DNA from: CAVQLX01 sp963811605 | GTDB taxonomy: Bacteria > Desulfobacterota > Binatia > DP-6 | Assembly: GCA_963811605.1 (NCBI GenBank) | Contig: CAWESA010000010.1 | Location: 1,054,001-1,118,000 of the forward strand | Length of the DNA: 64,000 nucleotides | Direction of reading: 5' to 3' | Part shown: piece by piece, positions 8,698-17,684 of the stretch | Position numbering within the stretch: the stretch's first letter is position 1 | Layout: the number at the start of each line of letters is the position of its first letter | The notes under the pieces: generated by a model | Told to the model about the DNA's origin: nothing | The model's database searches: none | What the model saw: only the letters and a program-made list of their open reading frames with translations | Position numbers and translations under genes: made by a program

Positions 8698-10206
8698 GTG
8701 CGACGCGAGTGCGGCGTCGTCTCGTCGTACCTGCATCCGTTCTCGCCCGAGGCGGCCGACGAGATCGGACGCCTGATCGAGCGCCTGCGCCATCGCGAGC
8801 CGGCCGTCCGGGAGCAGTGGTACTCGCTCTGCCACGCGGTCGACGACTCGGAGCACTCGCTCTGGACCCACCTGCTGGACGAGATCTACGTCCCGCGCTG
8901 TCGCAGCGCCATGGAATGTCTCGCGCGCGGCGATCCCGGCGGCTTCATGATGCTCGGCCGATCGCTCGGCGCGGACCTCGCCGACGCGGGCCTGCCGTTC
9001 GCCGTCGTGGTCGCACATGCGAGCTTCCTGAAGGACGGTTGCGCGCGCGCGCTGGCCGACGATCCGGCATCGCTCGGCGAGGTCCTGCTCGTCCTCGAGA
9101 AGCCCGTGTCCTGCCTCATCACGGCGGCGGCCGACGGCTACTACCGTCGCGTCAGCGACGAGCGCTGGGCCGAGCCGTCCGCCGGCGCGCCGCCCGCCGC
9201 GCGCGACGCCGGCGTCGGACCCACCGCCGGGTTCTTTCACGACATCGTGGGCCGCTCGGACGCCATGCAGCGGGTGTACGCGCAGATCGCGCGCAGCGCC
9301 GCGAACACCGCGCCGGTGCTGCTCCTGGGCGAGACCGGCACGGGCAAGGAGCTGGCCGCGCGCGCGATCCATCGCGCCGGACCACGGCGCAACGGCCCCT
9401 TCATCGCGCTCAACTGCGCCGCCTTGCCGCGGGAGCTCATCGAGAGCGAGCTGTTCGGGCACCGACGCGGTGCGTTCAGCGGTGCGCTGTCCGACTGCCT
9501 GGGACTGTTCCGCGCCGCCACCGGCGGGACGCTGCTGCTCGACGAGATCACCGAGATGGGTCCGGAGCTGCAGGCGAAGCTGCTGCGCGTGCTCCAGGAG
9601 CGAACCGTGCGGCCGGTGGGGTCGACGACCGAGGAGCCGGTGGACGTGCGCATCGTGGCGTCGACGAACCGCGATCCCGCGTCGGCCCTGCGCGGGGGAT
9701 CGCTGCGTGCCGACCTCTACTACCGTCTCTGCGTGACCACGCTCACCCTGCCGCCGCTGCGCACGCGGCGCGAGGACATCCCGGCGCTCGTCGAGTACCA
9801 CCTCTCCAACCTCGGCCGCCGCGACCAGGCGAGCGACGTTCCCCACGGGGTCGCGCCCGCGGCCATGCGGCTGCTGATGACACAGCCGTGGCCGGGCAAC
9901 GTCCGCCAGCTGTTCAACGTCGTCGAGAACGCCGCCAGCATGCGGACACCGGTCATCCGACCGGAGGACCTCGACCTCGGAGCGCGCGACGACTCGCCCG
10001 AGCCGGGCGAGGCGCCGTCGCGGCTGCCGACCTTCCAGGAGAACGAGCGCGATCTGATCGAGCGCACGCTCGACCTGACGCGCGGCAACAAGCTGCGCGC
10101 GGCGCGCGAGCTCGGGATCTCCCGCAAGATGCTCTACGCCCGCATGGCTCGCTACGGGCTGCTCACGTTCCTGGCCGGCTTCGCCGGCATCCTCGCGACC
10201 GCCTGA
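8698..10206 (+). CDS. Sigma-54-dependent transcriptional activator (enhancer-binding protein)
   Basis: About 502 residues from the GTG I prefer. An N-terminal helical domain of about 150 residues has no receiver aspartates, so it is not a response regulator; it presumably senses a ligand or partner. The AAA+ domain has Walker A GETGTGKE (about 211-218), Walker B GGTLLLDE (about 276-283) and the sigma-54 contact loop GAFSGA (about 258-263) in place of the usual GAFTGA. A Fis-type helix-turn-helix closes the protein (GNKLRAARELGISRKMLYARM), followed by a short hydrophobic tail. It precedes the di-heme peroxidase-like gene on the same strand. Ser for Thr in GAFTGA is tolerated in some activators, so activity is likely. 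Start uncertain: TTG 8578 and GTG 8629 are in frame. Confidence 0.85.
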   Translation: MRRECGVVSSYLHPFSPEAADEIGRLIERLRHREPAVREQWYSLCHAVDDSEHSLWTHLLDEIYVPRCRSAMECLARGDPGGFMMLGRSLGADLADAGLPFAVVVAHASFLKDGCARALADDPASLGEVLLVLEKPVSCLITAAADGYYRRVSDERWAEPSAGAPPAARDAGVGPTAGFFHDIVGRSDAMQRVYAQIARSAANTAPVLLLGETGTGKELAARAIHRAGPRRNGPFIALNCAALPRELIESELFGHRRGAFSGALSDCLGLFRAATGGTLLLDEITEMGPELQAKLLRVLQERTVRPVGSTTEEPVDVRIVASTNRDPASALRGGSLRADLYYRLCVTTLTLPPLRTRREDIPALVEYHLSNLGRRDQASDVPHGVAPAAMRLLMTQPWPGNVRQLFNVVENAASMRTPVIRPEDLDLGARDDSPEPGEAPSRLPTFQENERDLIERTLDLTRGNKLRAARELGISRKMLYARMARYGLLTFLAGFAGILATA

Positions 10207-10510
10207 GCTGCTCCCATCGGGCACACGGGTGTCCCCCGCACTGTCGCCGCCGGGAGCACGGAGCGGCGCGGGCACCGCCGCTGCGGGGCACCGACGCGGC
10301 CCTCCTCTTGCTTGTGTCGCGGTGACGCATGCGGGGGTTGCGGCATCTCGGAGCGGCACGCGGCGCGGGACGACGGCGACGACGCGTCCCCCGCGCGCGA
10401 CCGCCGCCGCCCGGGCGGTCGATTCGGGTTCGGGGGCGCGCGGACCGCAACCACCTCGCACGCCTCCCGTCGCGGTGGTCGTGGTTCAACCTCAGTGGGC
10501 CGGAGGACTC
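10207..10510. other. 304-bp gap between activator and di-heme oxidoreductase genes
   Basis: No convincing gene in either direction. It contains a weak -24/-12-like sequence at 10270-10285 and the strong ribosome binding site GGAGG at 10502-10506 serving the next gene. The rest is GC-rich sequence without clear repeats. Confidence 0.5.
10270..10285 (+). promoter_or_regulatory. Weak candidate sigma-54 promoter
   Basis: GGGCAC-CGCCG-CTGCG has the invariant GG and GC at the correct 10-base separation but departs from TGGCAC-N5-TTGCW at several positions. It lies between the sigma-54 activator and the di-heme oxidoreductase gene, 226 bases before the latter's start codon. In such GC-rich DNA it could easily be chance. 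Confidence 0.2.
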
Positions 10511-11920
10511 ATGACGTACTTCACCAGGGGGATGGTCGCCATCGCGGCCATGGGCGTGCTGGCGCTCGGCGGGGTCGCGCGCGCGCAGCTCCCGCTCAAT
10601 ACCGACATCACGAACCTGTCCGGATTCGGGGCGCCGCTGCTGGCCATCATCGGCGAGGTCGCCCAGGGAAACGACATCAATTTCGAGCTGTTCGCGGACG
10701 GGCAGATCGACTTCGCCGAGGTCGAAGGCCTGCCCACGGTGGGACCGATCTTCAACGCCCGCTCCTGCGGGGGCTGTCACTTCCAGCCCGCGCTCGGCGG
10801 CTCGGGCGGCTCGATCAACGAGGTCCGCGTCCGCAAGAACACGGCGGGGGGGCCGGTGCACATCTTCGCGGTCGACAACATCCTGCGACTCGGCCCGCAG
10901 ACGCAGGGCGGCCTCACCATCTTCCCGACCGGCGTCGAGGCCACGCCGCTGGGCTGCCAGATCACGCATCCCGGCTGCGCCAAGTCGGCCTGTCAGAAGG
11001 AGGAAGCCAACCGCACCACGTTCGCGACCACGCTGCCGATCTGCGATCCGACCAGCCGGTCGTTCGGCTTCGGCGCCAACTGCACGGCGGAGCGGCAGTC
11101 GACACCGCTGTTCGGCTTCGGATTCATCGAGGCGATCGCCGATTCGACGTTCACCGCCATCGCGAACGCCGAGCCGCAGGCGATCCGCGGTACGGTGAAG
11201 ACGGTGAACGAGCTCGGCGCGACGCGCGTCGCGCGCTTCGGCTGGAAGAACGACGTTGCCACCCTGCGCGGGTTCGCCGGCGACGCCTACCTGAACGAGA
11301 TGGGCATCACGAGCCCGGACTTCCCGGCCGAGCGCAGCACGTGCGCGCGGAACAAGACGCAGTTCGGCGTCCTCCTCGACGCGGCCGACGAGCCGGAAGA
11401 CACGACCGACGAGACGGGCCGCGCCGACATCGACAAGTTCGCCGACTTCATGCGCATGCTCGATCCGCCGCCCAGCCTGGCGCAGAACGCCACCGCACAG
11501 GCCGGCCGCACCCTGTTCCACCAGATCGGGTGCGGAGGCTGCCACCTCGAGACCATCACCACGTCGTCGAACCCGCTGGCCTTCGTCCCCAAGACCACCG
11601 GCGGCATCAACGCGCTCACGCCGAGCCTCAACGCCTTCCTCGGCAACAAGCAGATCCACCCCTACTCGGACTTCTTGCTCCACGACATGGGGGCGCTCGG
11701 CGACGGCATCACGTCGGGCGCCGCCGGGCCGCGCCAGATGCGCACCGCGCCGCTCTGGGGCGCACGTGCCAAGGGACGCTTCCTGCACGACGGCCGGGCG
11801 GAGAGCGCGGCCGACGCGATCGGCCTGCACGACGGGCAGGGCGCCGCGGCGCGCAACGCCTTCAACAGACTCTCCGCCGACCAGCAGGCGATGATCCTGG
11901 CCTTCCTGAACACCATCTGA
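10511..11920 (+). CDS. Di-heme oxidoreductase / cytochrome c peroxidase-like (DHOR family)
   Basis: A 469-residue exported protein. A signal peptide occupies residues 1-25 (hydrophobic core, then VARA-Q). Two CXXCH heme c attachment sites are present, both CGGCH, at residues 86-90 and 341-345, each in the family context (FNARSCGGCHF and FHQIGCGGCHLETI). The C-terminal part has RTAPLWGARAKGRFLHDGRAESAADAI, which is characteristic of di-heme oxidoreductase/peroxidase relatives whose substrates are mostly unknown. The protein would be matured by cytochrome c biogenesis in the periplasm. The ATG follows GGAGG by four bases, which fixes the start. A perfect hairpin follows the stop codon. Confidence 0.85.
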   Translation: MTYFTRGMVAIAAMGVLALGGVARAQLPLNTDITNLSGFGAPLLAIIGEVAQGNDINFELFADGQIDFAEVEGLPTVGPIFNARSCGGCHFQPALGGSGGSINEVRVRKNTAGGPVHIFAVDNILRLGPQTQGGLTIFPTGVEATPLGCQITHPGCAKSACQKEEANRTTFATTLPICDPTSRSFGFGANCTAERQSTPLFGFGFIEAIADSTFTAIANAEPQAIRGTVKTVNELGATRVARFGWKNDVATLRGFAGDAYLNEMGITSPDFPAERSTCARNKTQFGVLLDAADEPEDTTDETGRADIDKFADFMRMLDPPPSLAQNATAQAGRTLFHQIGCGGCHLETITTSSNPLAFVPKTTGGINALTPSLNAFLGNKQIHPYSDFLLHDMGALGDGITSGAAGPRQMRTAPLWGARAKGRFLHDGRAESAADAIGLHDGQGAAARNAFNRLSADQQAMILAFLNTI

Positions 11921-11936
11921 CCGGCGCCGTCGACGA

Positions 11937-11972
11937 GCCCGCCGCGGGTGGCCCCTCCGGCCCGCGGCGGGC
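11937..11972 (+). terminator. Perfect GC-rich hairpin after the di-heme gene
   Basis: Arms GCCCGCCGCGGG (11937-11948) and its exact complement (11961-11972) enclose a 12-base loop. There is no T-run, so it may be a partial terminator or mRNA-stabilising structure between the di-heme gene and the TPR-type gene 22 bp further on. Confidence 0.5.
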
Positions 11973-11994
11973 AGCGCCAGAAGGATTCGACACC

Positions 11995-12513
11995 ATGCCC
12001 CGCCTCTCGCTCTCCCTGCTGATCCTCACCGCCATGATCCTGCCGCTCAGCGCACGCGCGGACACGCCGGCGCCCGACGATCCCCTGCGCGTGTTCGCGG
12101 CGAGGCGGCTCGACGACGCGGGGAGGCTGTCCGACGCCCTGCCGCTGTACGAGGTGCGCGCTCGCCAGACCAGCACGCAGGCCGATCGCCTGCGCTACGC
12201 CGGCGCGCTCCTGCGCGCCGGCCGCGCCGACGACGCCCGCGCCGTCCTCGATCAGCTGGTGAGCGAGGAAGGCTCGCTGGAGCACGGCGCCGGCGCGCGC
12301 CTGCGTGCGCCCGCCGTGTGCGCGTCCGCGGCCATCTCCGCCGGCTTCCCGGACGTCGCGGTCGTCTATGCGCGCACCGCGGTCGAGCGTGCGCCGCGCG
12401 ACGCCGGCGCCCGCCTGCTGCTGGTGCGGGCGCTGGCCGCATCCGGCGACGTCGACACGGCGCGGCCGATCCTGCGCGACCTCGCTGCCGAGGGGGTGAC
12501 GGGCGACGGCTGA
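11995..12513 (+). CDS. Periplasmic TPR-like protein, probably truncated
   Basis: A 172-residue product with a clear signal peptide (MPRLSLSLLILTAMILPLSARA-D) and then helical pairs with TPR-type spacing (DAGRLSDALPLYEVRAR, RYAGALLRAGRADDARAVLDQL, ARLLLVRALAASGDVDTARPILRDL). TPR proteins in the periplasm act as scaffolds. The stop codon comes abruptly after a good TPR helix, and clearly coding sequence of similar helical character continues downstream in other frames (12514-13434). It may therefore be the front part of a longer gene that has been frameshifted, or a short gene followed by unrelated debris. It lies downstream of the di-heme gene on the same strand. Confidence 0.6.
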   Translation: MPRLSLSLLILTAMILPLSARADTPAPDDPLRVFAARRLDDAGRLSDALPLYEVRARQTSTQADRLRYAGALLRAGRADDARAVLDQLVSEEGSLEHGAGARLRAPAVCASAAISAGFPDVAVVYARTAVERAPRDAGARLLLVRALAASGDVDTARPILRDLAAEGVTGDG

Positions 12514-13434
12514 CGGATCGAGACGCCCGCTCATCGGTCGCCAGCGACACGAGCACGGCCGATCGCCTGCTGGCGCGCGCGTGCCCGAGAGCGGCTGCGA
12601 GATGTTCCAGGATCGTCCAGGTCAACGCGCTGCTCGCGCGCCGGGAGTCGGCGAAGGCCGCCGGCCTGCTGGCAGCGAGCGAGCGCAAGGTCCCCAGGGG
12701 TCTGGACGCCGGCTCGGTCGACCTGGCGTGGCGCAACACGCAGCGCGAGCTGCGCTGGGTACGGCTCCGGCGCGCCGTCGCCCTGTGGCGCCAGGGCAAG
12801 CGCACGGCGTCGCAGGACGAGGTCACCAAGGCGCGAGCGAGCGACGAGGAGTACGTGCGCTCGGCGGCGACCGTGCTCCAGGCGACCAGCGAGCTGACGG
12901 CCGGACGCCGACCGGTGGCGATCGCGACCCTCGAGGTCCTCGCGGGACGCCACCATCGCTTCGCCGAGTCCGTGGGAGCGCTGCGCGCCGCGCTCGTCGG
13001 CGGGCACGATCCGGCCGACACCGTCCGCAGCCTCAGACCGCCCTGGCCACGCTCGACCGCTCGGCCGACGTCGTGACGCAGCTGGTGGTGGAACTTCGCC
13101 GAAGCGGTCGGGCCGCAGGCGAGCACCGGGGCGGCGTGGCGAGCACGCCGAGGCGCTGAGCCCCGCCCGGCGCCGGCTCCGACGGCGCTGTTCGAGGTAC
13201 GGTTCGCAGGGTTGGGGTCCTGCCGACGAGACGGGCGTCGAGATCGAGACGGCCGAGTCAGAGCCCGCGCATCACGCCCGAGCTCAACCGCTTCGAGATC
13301 GAGCTGCCACCGACCTGGTCGCGCTCGCAGGACGGCCGTTCGCCGCGCTGGAGCGCGACATGGCCAGCATCGCCGGGCTGCCCGAGGCGGCGCACGTCGC
13401 CGCCACCGCCTGGAAGCCGCCGCCGGAGTCGTGA
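12514..13434 (+). pseudogene. Frameshifted, decaying gene sequence
   Basis: Three stretches with good coding character lie in succession but in different frames. About 12555-13030 reads as helical sequence (VNALLARRESAKAAGLL, LAWRNTQRELRWVRLRRA, VALWRQGKRTASQDEV). About 13030-13120 continues in the next frame (QTALATLDRSADVVTQLVVEL). Finally 13310-13434 ends in GRPFAALERDMASIAGLPEA and PPPES before a TGA. No single frame or start codon covers them. The pieces could be the rest of the TPR-like gene upstream, or a separate gene. Sequencing error could explain one shift but hardly all of them. I do not recognise the family. Confidence 0.55.
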
Positions 13435-13456
13435 ACCGGCTCGGTCGAGCAGCGGG

Positions 13457-16400
13457 CTACTGGGCCACGGCGACGCTCCGGCCGGCGCGGGCGCTGCCGC
13501 CCGCCGCGTCGCGCACCCGGCCGGCCGCGACCAGCACGCTGCCGTTGGGCAGCACCGCCGCGCTGTTCGTGGTGTTGAAGGTGACGTGGACGTCGCGGCT
13601 CGCGCCCGCGGCGAGCTGGCCCAGATTCCAGGTCGCGTCGCGTCCGGCGACGCATCCGCCGGGGAAGGTCCCGGAGTCGGAGATCGCCTGGCAGCCGCTG
13701 CTCCCGAACATCCCCGTCGGCACCGGGATCAGGACCTGCACGTCGAGCGCGCTGGTGGCACGGTTGTTGGTCACGGTCAGGACGTAGGTCAGCTGGGCGC
13801 TGCGCCCCACCGGGTCGGGGGATGCGGTCAGCGTGAGCCCCAGCGGGGTGGCGCCGACGGTCACGACGACGCTCGCGTGCGCTTCGCTGGCCGTGCCGAC
13901 GAGGTCCGCGCGAACGCGGCGGACGTGCGTATCCGCGAGACCCAGATCGGTGACGCTCACCCGCAGGCTGCGCGAGCCGCTCGTCCCCGCGGTCACGACG
14001 CCGAGGTCCCAGGTGACGGCCGCGCCGTCGACGGTGCCGCCGTCGGTATCGACCGCCGTCGTCCCCGGAGGAAGGGTCGCAACCAGCTTGACGCCGCTCT
14101 GCGACGTCGCGCCACGGTTGCCGAAGCGCAGGACGTACTCGAGCTGGTCGCCGGCGGCGACCGGATCGGCGCTCGCCGCCAGCCCCAGCATGAGCGGATT
14201 CGCGGCGCGCACGCCCGTGCTCGCGCCGCTGCGGACGCTGCCGTCCGCCGCATCCTGCGCGCGTGCGGTGCCCGAGACGATGCTGCCATCCGGCAGCGCG
14301 GTCACGGTGGTGGTGGTCACGAATGCGACCCGCACGGTGCGGCTCGCGCCGGGCGCGAGCTGTCCGAGCGCCCACGCCGCATCCTGACCGGCGACGCATC
14401 CACCCGGCAAGGTCCCGGCGTCCGAGATCGCCTGGCAGCCGCTGCTCCCGAACATCCCCGCCGGCACCGGCATCAGCACCTGCACATCGACCGCGTTGGT
14501 CGGCCGCCGGTTGGTCACCGTGAGCTCGTAGGTGAGCACCTCGCCCCGGCCGACGAGATCCGGCGACGCCGTCATCTCGAGGCCGAGCGGTGCGTCGCCG
14601 AGCGTGGTGACCAGGCTCGCGGTGGCGGCCGCCGCGTCACTCGTGAGCGTCGCGCGTGCGAGGCGCACGTGTGGATCGGCGGCCAGGCCCGTGACCGTCA
14701 CGCGCAGGCGGCGCTCGCCCGCACGCCCGCTCTCCAGGTTGCCGAGATTCCAGGTGACGGCCTGGCCCGAGACGGTGCCGCCGTCGGTGCTCAGGGGGGC
14801 CGTACCCGGCGGCAGGATCACCGCCAGCTGCGTGCCGGCCTGCGTGGCGCCGCCGCGGTTTCCGAAGCGTATCGCGTACTCGAGCACGGCGCCGGGCGCG
14901 ATCGGATCCGCGTCGCCGGTCAATCCGACGACGAGCGGGGCGGCATCGCGGACCAGCGTGCTGGCCGCCCAGCGAGCGCTGCCGCCGGCGGCATCGCGCG
15001 CACGAGCCGAGCCCCGGACGATGCTCCCGTCGGGCAATGCGGCCGCGCTGGTCGTGGTCACGAACGTCGCGTGGACCGTGCGGCTCGCCCCCGCGGCGAG
15101 CGATCCGAGGCTCCAGGTCACGTCGCGCGCCACCACGCAGCCGCCCGGAAAATCGCCGCCGTCGCTGACCGCTCGACATCCGCTGCTGCCGAACATCCCC
15201 GCCGGCACCGGCACGAAGAGCTGGACGTCGGTCGCCGCCGTCGCCCGTCGGTTGGTCACCGTGAGCTCGTAGGTGAGCAACTCACCCCGACCGACGGGAT
15301 CCGGCGTGACCGTGCCCACCAGTCCGAGCGGCGCCGCGCCCAGCGTCGTGGCGACGCTCGCACGCGCCGACGCCGTCGTGCTCACGAGCGCGGCGCGGGT
15401 GCGGCGCACCAGCGGGTCGCTCGCGCCGAGCCCCACCACCTGCACGCGCAGCCGGCGCTCGCCGGTCGCGCCGCCCTCGAGCGCGCCCACGTCCCACGTC
15501 ACCGTACTGCCAGAGACCGTGCCGCCGTCGGTGGCCAGCGGCATCGTGCCCGCCGGCAGCGTCGCGGTGAGGATGGCGTCGAGCTGCGCGGTGCCGCCGC
15601 GATTGCCGAAGCGCAGGACGTACTCGAGCTGATCGCCGGCAGACACCGGGTCGGCGTCGCCGGTGAGCGCCAGCGCCAGCGATGCGGCTGTGCGGACCAC
15701 GACGTCGACGGCCGCCCGGGCGCTCCCGCCCGCGGCGTCGCGCGCGCGCGCGGTTGCCGACACGATGCTGCCGTCGGGCAGCGAGGCTCCGGTCGTGGTC
15801 GCGAAGGTCACGCGCACGGTGCGGCTCTCGCCGCCCGCGAGCTGTCCCAGGGCCCAGCTGCTGTCCCGTCCCGCGGCACAGCCGCCGGGGAACGCGCCGT
15901 CGTCGGAGATCGCCAGGCACCCGCTGGAGCCGAACATCCCGGCCGGCACGGGCAGGGACAGCTGCACGTCGCTCGCCGCGGTCGCGCGCCGGTTGGTCAC
16001 GGTCAGCTCGTAGGTGAGCACGTCGCTGGCCGCGGCCGGCTCGGGCGCTGCGGTCATGACCAGGCCGAGCGGCGCGGCCCCGAGCGCCGTCAAGGCGCTC
16101 GCCCGCGTCTCGTCGGTCGTGCTCGCCAGCCTCGCCCGGGTGAGCCGCGTCAGCGGATCGGCGCTCCCGAGGTCGGTCACCTGCACGCGCACGCGGCGCT
16201 CGGCGGTCGCATGGCCTTCGAGCGCCGCCAGATCCCACGTCACCACGCTGCCCGCCACCGCTCCGCCGCCGGCGTCGAGCAGGGCGAGGCCTGGCGCCAG
16301 CGTGACGGAGAGCTGCGTGCTCAGCTGCGCGCTCGCGCCGCGGTTCCCGACCGATGCGACGTATTCGATGACCCCGCCGACCGGGACGGGGTCGGCATCG

Positions 16401-17485
16401 GCGGCAAGCCCGAGCGTCAGCGGCGCCCCTTCCTCCACGAGCACGTGCGTGGCGGCCGCCGCCTCGCTGCCTGCGAGGTCGCGCACCTCGGCGCCCGCGC
16501 TGATCGTGGCGCCGTCCGGGATGACGCCGGCGTTGGTGGTCGTCAAGAAGGTCACCTGGACCGTCCGGGTCGTTCCGACGTCGAGCTGGCCGAGATTCCA
16601 GGTCACGTCGCGCGCCACCGCGCAGCCGCCCGGGAAGGTGCCGCCGTCCGAGACGGCCTGGCAGCCCGAGCTGCCGAACATGCCGCTCGGAACCGGCAGG
16701 CGGAGGACGGCGTCGAGGGCGGGGACGGGCCCGCGATTGGTCACCGCGAGCACGTAGGTCAGCAGCTCGCCGCGACCGACCGGATCGGCGCTCGCCACCA
16801 TGGCGAGACGGAGATCGGTCCTCGGCAGGGTCGTGGTGGTGGTGGTCGCACCCGCGGCCGTGGTCGTGGTGACGCCCGGCTGCGTGGTGCCCGTGCTGCC
16901 CGGCGTCGTCGTGGTGGTGACGCCGGGAGCGGTGGTGCTGGTCGAGGTCGTGCCGGTGGCGATCGTGGTCGTCGTCGAGGCCGGCGTCAGGACGCAGGTC
17001 GGCTCGCACCCGTCGCCCGGGGTCGCGTTGCCGTCGTCGCACTCCTCACCGCCGCCGTCGTCGAGGACGCCGTCGCCGCACTGCGAGAGGGTCGCGGCGA
17101 TGGCGCGCTTCAGCTTCCTGGCGCGCAGCGTGCCCTCGAACCGTGCGCAGCCGTCGACGATCTTCCCCTGCAGGGTGACGCCGCCCGTGAGTCCGTCGCA
17201 CGCCTTCCAGTGCGCCCGGAGCTGCGTGAAGCCCTTGCGGTTCGCCCTCCACGGCTTCGCCCGTGCGGGTGTACAGACGCCCTCGATGGCCGTCAGGGAG
17301 CCGAGCGCCAGCACGGCGCCGTCGTCGCCGGCCACGATGGGCGCTCCCGCCACCAGGTAGCGGGCGGCGTCGCACGGCTGGGGCTTGGGGCCCTTGCGTG
17401 CCAGGGCAGGTAGGACGACGGCGGTCAGGGCGCAGGCGGCGAGCGTCGCCAGGACGGCGTGGCTACGACGATGGGACGGCTGCAC
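13457..17485 (-). CDS. Giant secreted protein with nine DUF11-like repeats
   Basis: A 1342-residue exported protein starting at a GTG preceded by GAGGAGA. After a signal peptide come about 110 residues of unknown fold, a cysteine-rich MYXO/Binatota-type module (CGDGVLDDGGGEECDDGN), a Thr-rich linker (about 170-220) and nine Ig-like DUF11 domains to the end. These alternate strictly between two subtypes. Five 'A' domains each carry PxGMFGSSGC and FPGGC or LPGGC with a Cys pair; four 'B' domains each carry ADPV...LEYV.RFGNRG and TDGGTVxG and lack Cys. The order is A-B-A-B-A-B-A-B-A. Such proteins are cell-surface stalks or adhesins. No sorting motif is visible at the C-terminus. Decayed sequence lies directly beyond its 3' end. 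Confidence 0.85.
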   Translation of the reverse strand: MQPSHRRSHAVLATLAACALTAVVLPALARKGPKPQPCDAARYLVAGAPIVAGDDGAVLALGSLTAIEGVCTPARAKPWRANRKGFTQLRAHWKACDGLTGGVTLQGKIVDGCARFEGTLRARKLKRAIAATLSQCGDGVLDDGGGEECDDGNATPGDGCEPTCVLTPASTTTTIATGTTSTSTTAPGVTTTTTPGSTGTTQPGVTTTTAAGATTTTTTLPRTDLRLAMVASADPVGRGELLTYVLAVTNRGPVPALDAVLRLPVPSGMFGSSGCQAVSDGGTFPGGCAVARDVTWNLGQLDVGTTRTVQVTFLTTTNAGVIPDGATISAGAEVRDLAGSEAAAATHVLVEEGAPLTLGLAADADPVPVGGVIEYVASVGNRGASAQLSTQLSVTLAPGLALLDAGGGAVAGSVVTWDLAALEGHATAERRVRVQVTDLGSADPLTRLTRARLASTTDETRASALTALGAAPLGLVMTAAPEPAAASDVLTYELTVTNRRATAASDVQLSLPVPAGMFGSSGCLAISDDGAFPGGCAAGRDSSWALGQLAGGESRTVRVTFATTTGASLPDGSIVSATARARDAAGGSARAAVDVVVRTAASLALALTGDADPVSAGDQLEYVLRFGNRGGTAQLDAILTATLPAGTMPLATDGGTVSGSTVTWDVGALEGGATGERRLRVQVVGLGASDPLVRRTRAALVSTTASARASVATTLGAAPLGLVGTVTPDPVGRGELLTYELTVTNRRATAATDVQLFVPVPAGMFGSSGCRAVSDGGDFPGGCVVARDVTWSLGSLAAGASRTVHATFVTTTSAAALPDGSIVRGSARARDAAGGSARWAASTLVRDAAPLVVGLTGDADPIAPGAVLEYAIRFGNRGGATQAGTQLAVILPPGTAPLSTDGGTVSGQAVTWNLGNLESGRAGERRLRVTVTGLAADPHVRLARATLTSDAAAATASLVTTLGDAPLGLEMTASPDLVGRGEVLTYELTVTNRRPTNAVDVQVLMPVPAGMFGSSGCQAISDAGTLPGGCVAGQDAAWALGQLAPGASRTVRVAFVTTTTVTALPDGSIVSGTARAQDAADGSVRSGASTGVRAANPLMLGLAASADPVAAGDQLEYVLRFGNRGATSQSGVKLVATLPPGTTAVDTDGGTVDGAAVTWDLGVVTAGTSGSRSLRVSVTDLGLADTHVRRVRADLVGTASEAHASVVVTVGATPLGLTLTASPDPVGRSAQLTYVLTVTNNRATSALDVQVLIPVPTGMFGSSGCQAISDSGTFPGGCVAGRDATWNLGQLAAGASRDVHVTFNTTNSAAVLPNGSVLVAAGRVRDAAGGSARAGRSVAVAQ

Positions 17486-17684
17486 GGCGATCTCTCCTCT
17501 GTGCCGCGTGTCGCCGGAAGCGCGCGGAAGGAGCCTCAGCGGTCGCGGGCAAACCTCGACGCGAGCCCCGTGCGCCGGACACGGACATCTGTGCGGTATG
17601 CTTGGTCTTGACTTGTGATCTAGCTTGCGTGCGTTCTCGGGAACTGTAAGCGGTCGAACGCGATCCTGTCAAGGCGATCTCTGC

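Noticed and set aside
13586..17413. A 1275-codon plus-strand frame opposite the DUF11 protein
   Set aside because: Repetitive only because the opposite strand is; no signal, domain or start that fits.
17600..17640. TTGACT at 17608 as the -35 of an MFS promoter
   Set aside because: No acceptable -10 sequence at a 16-18 base spacing.
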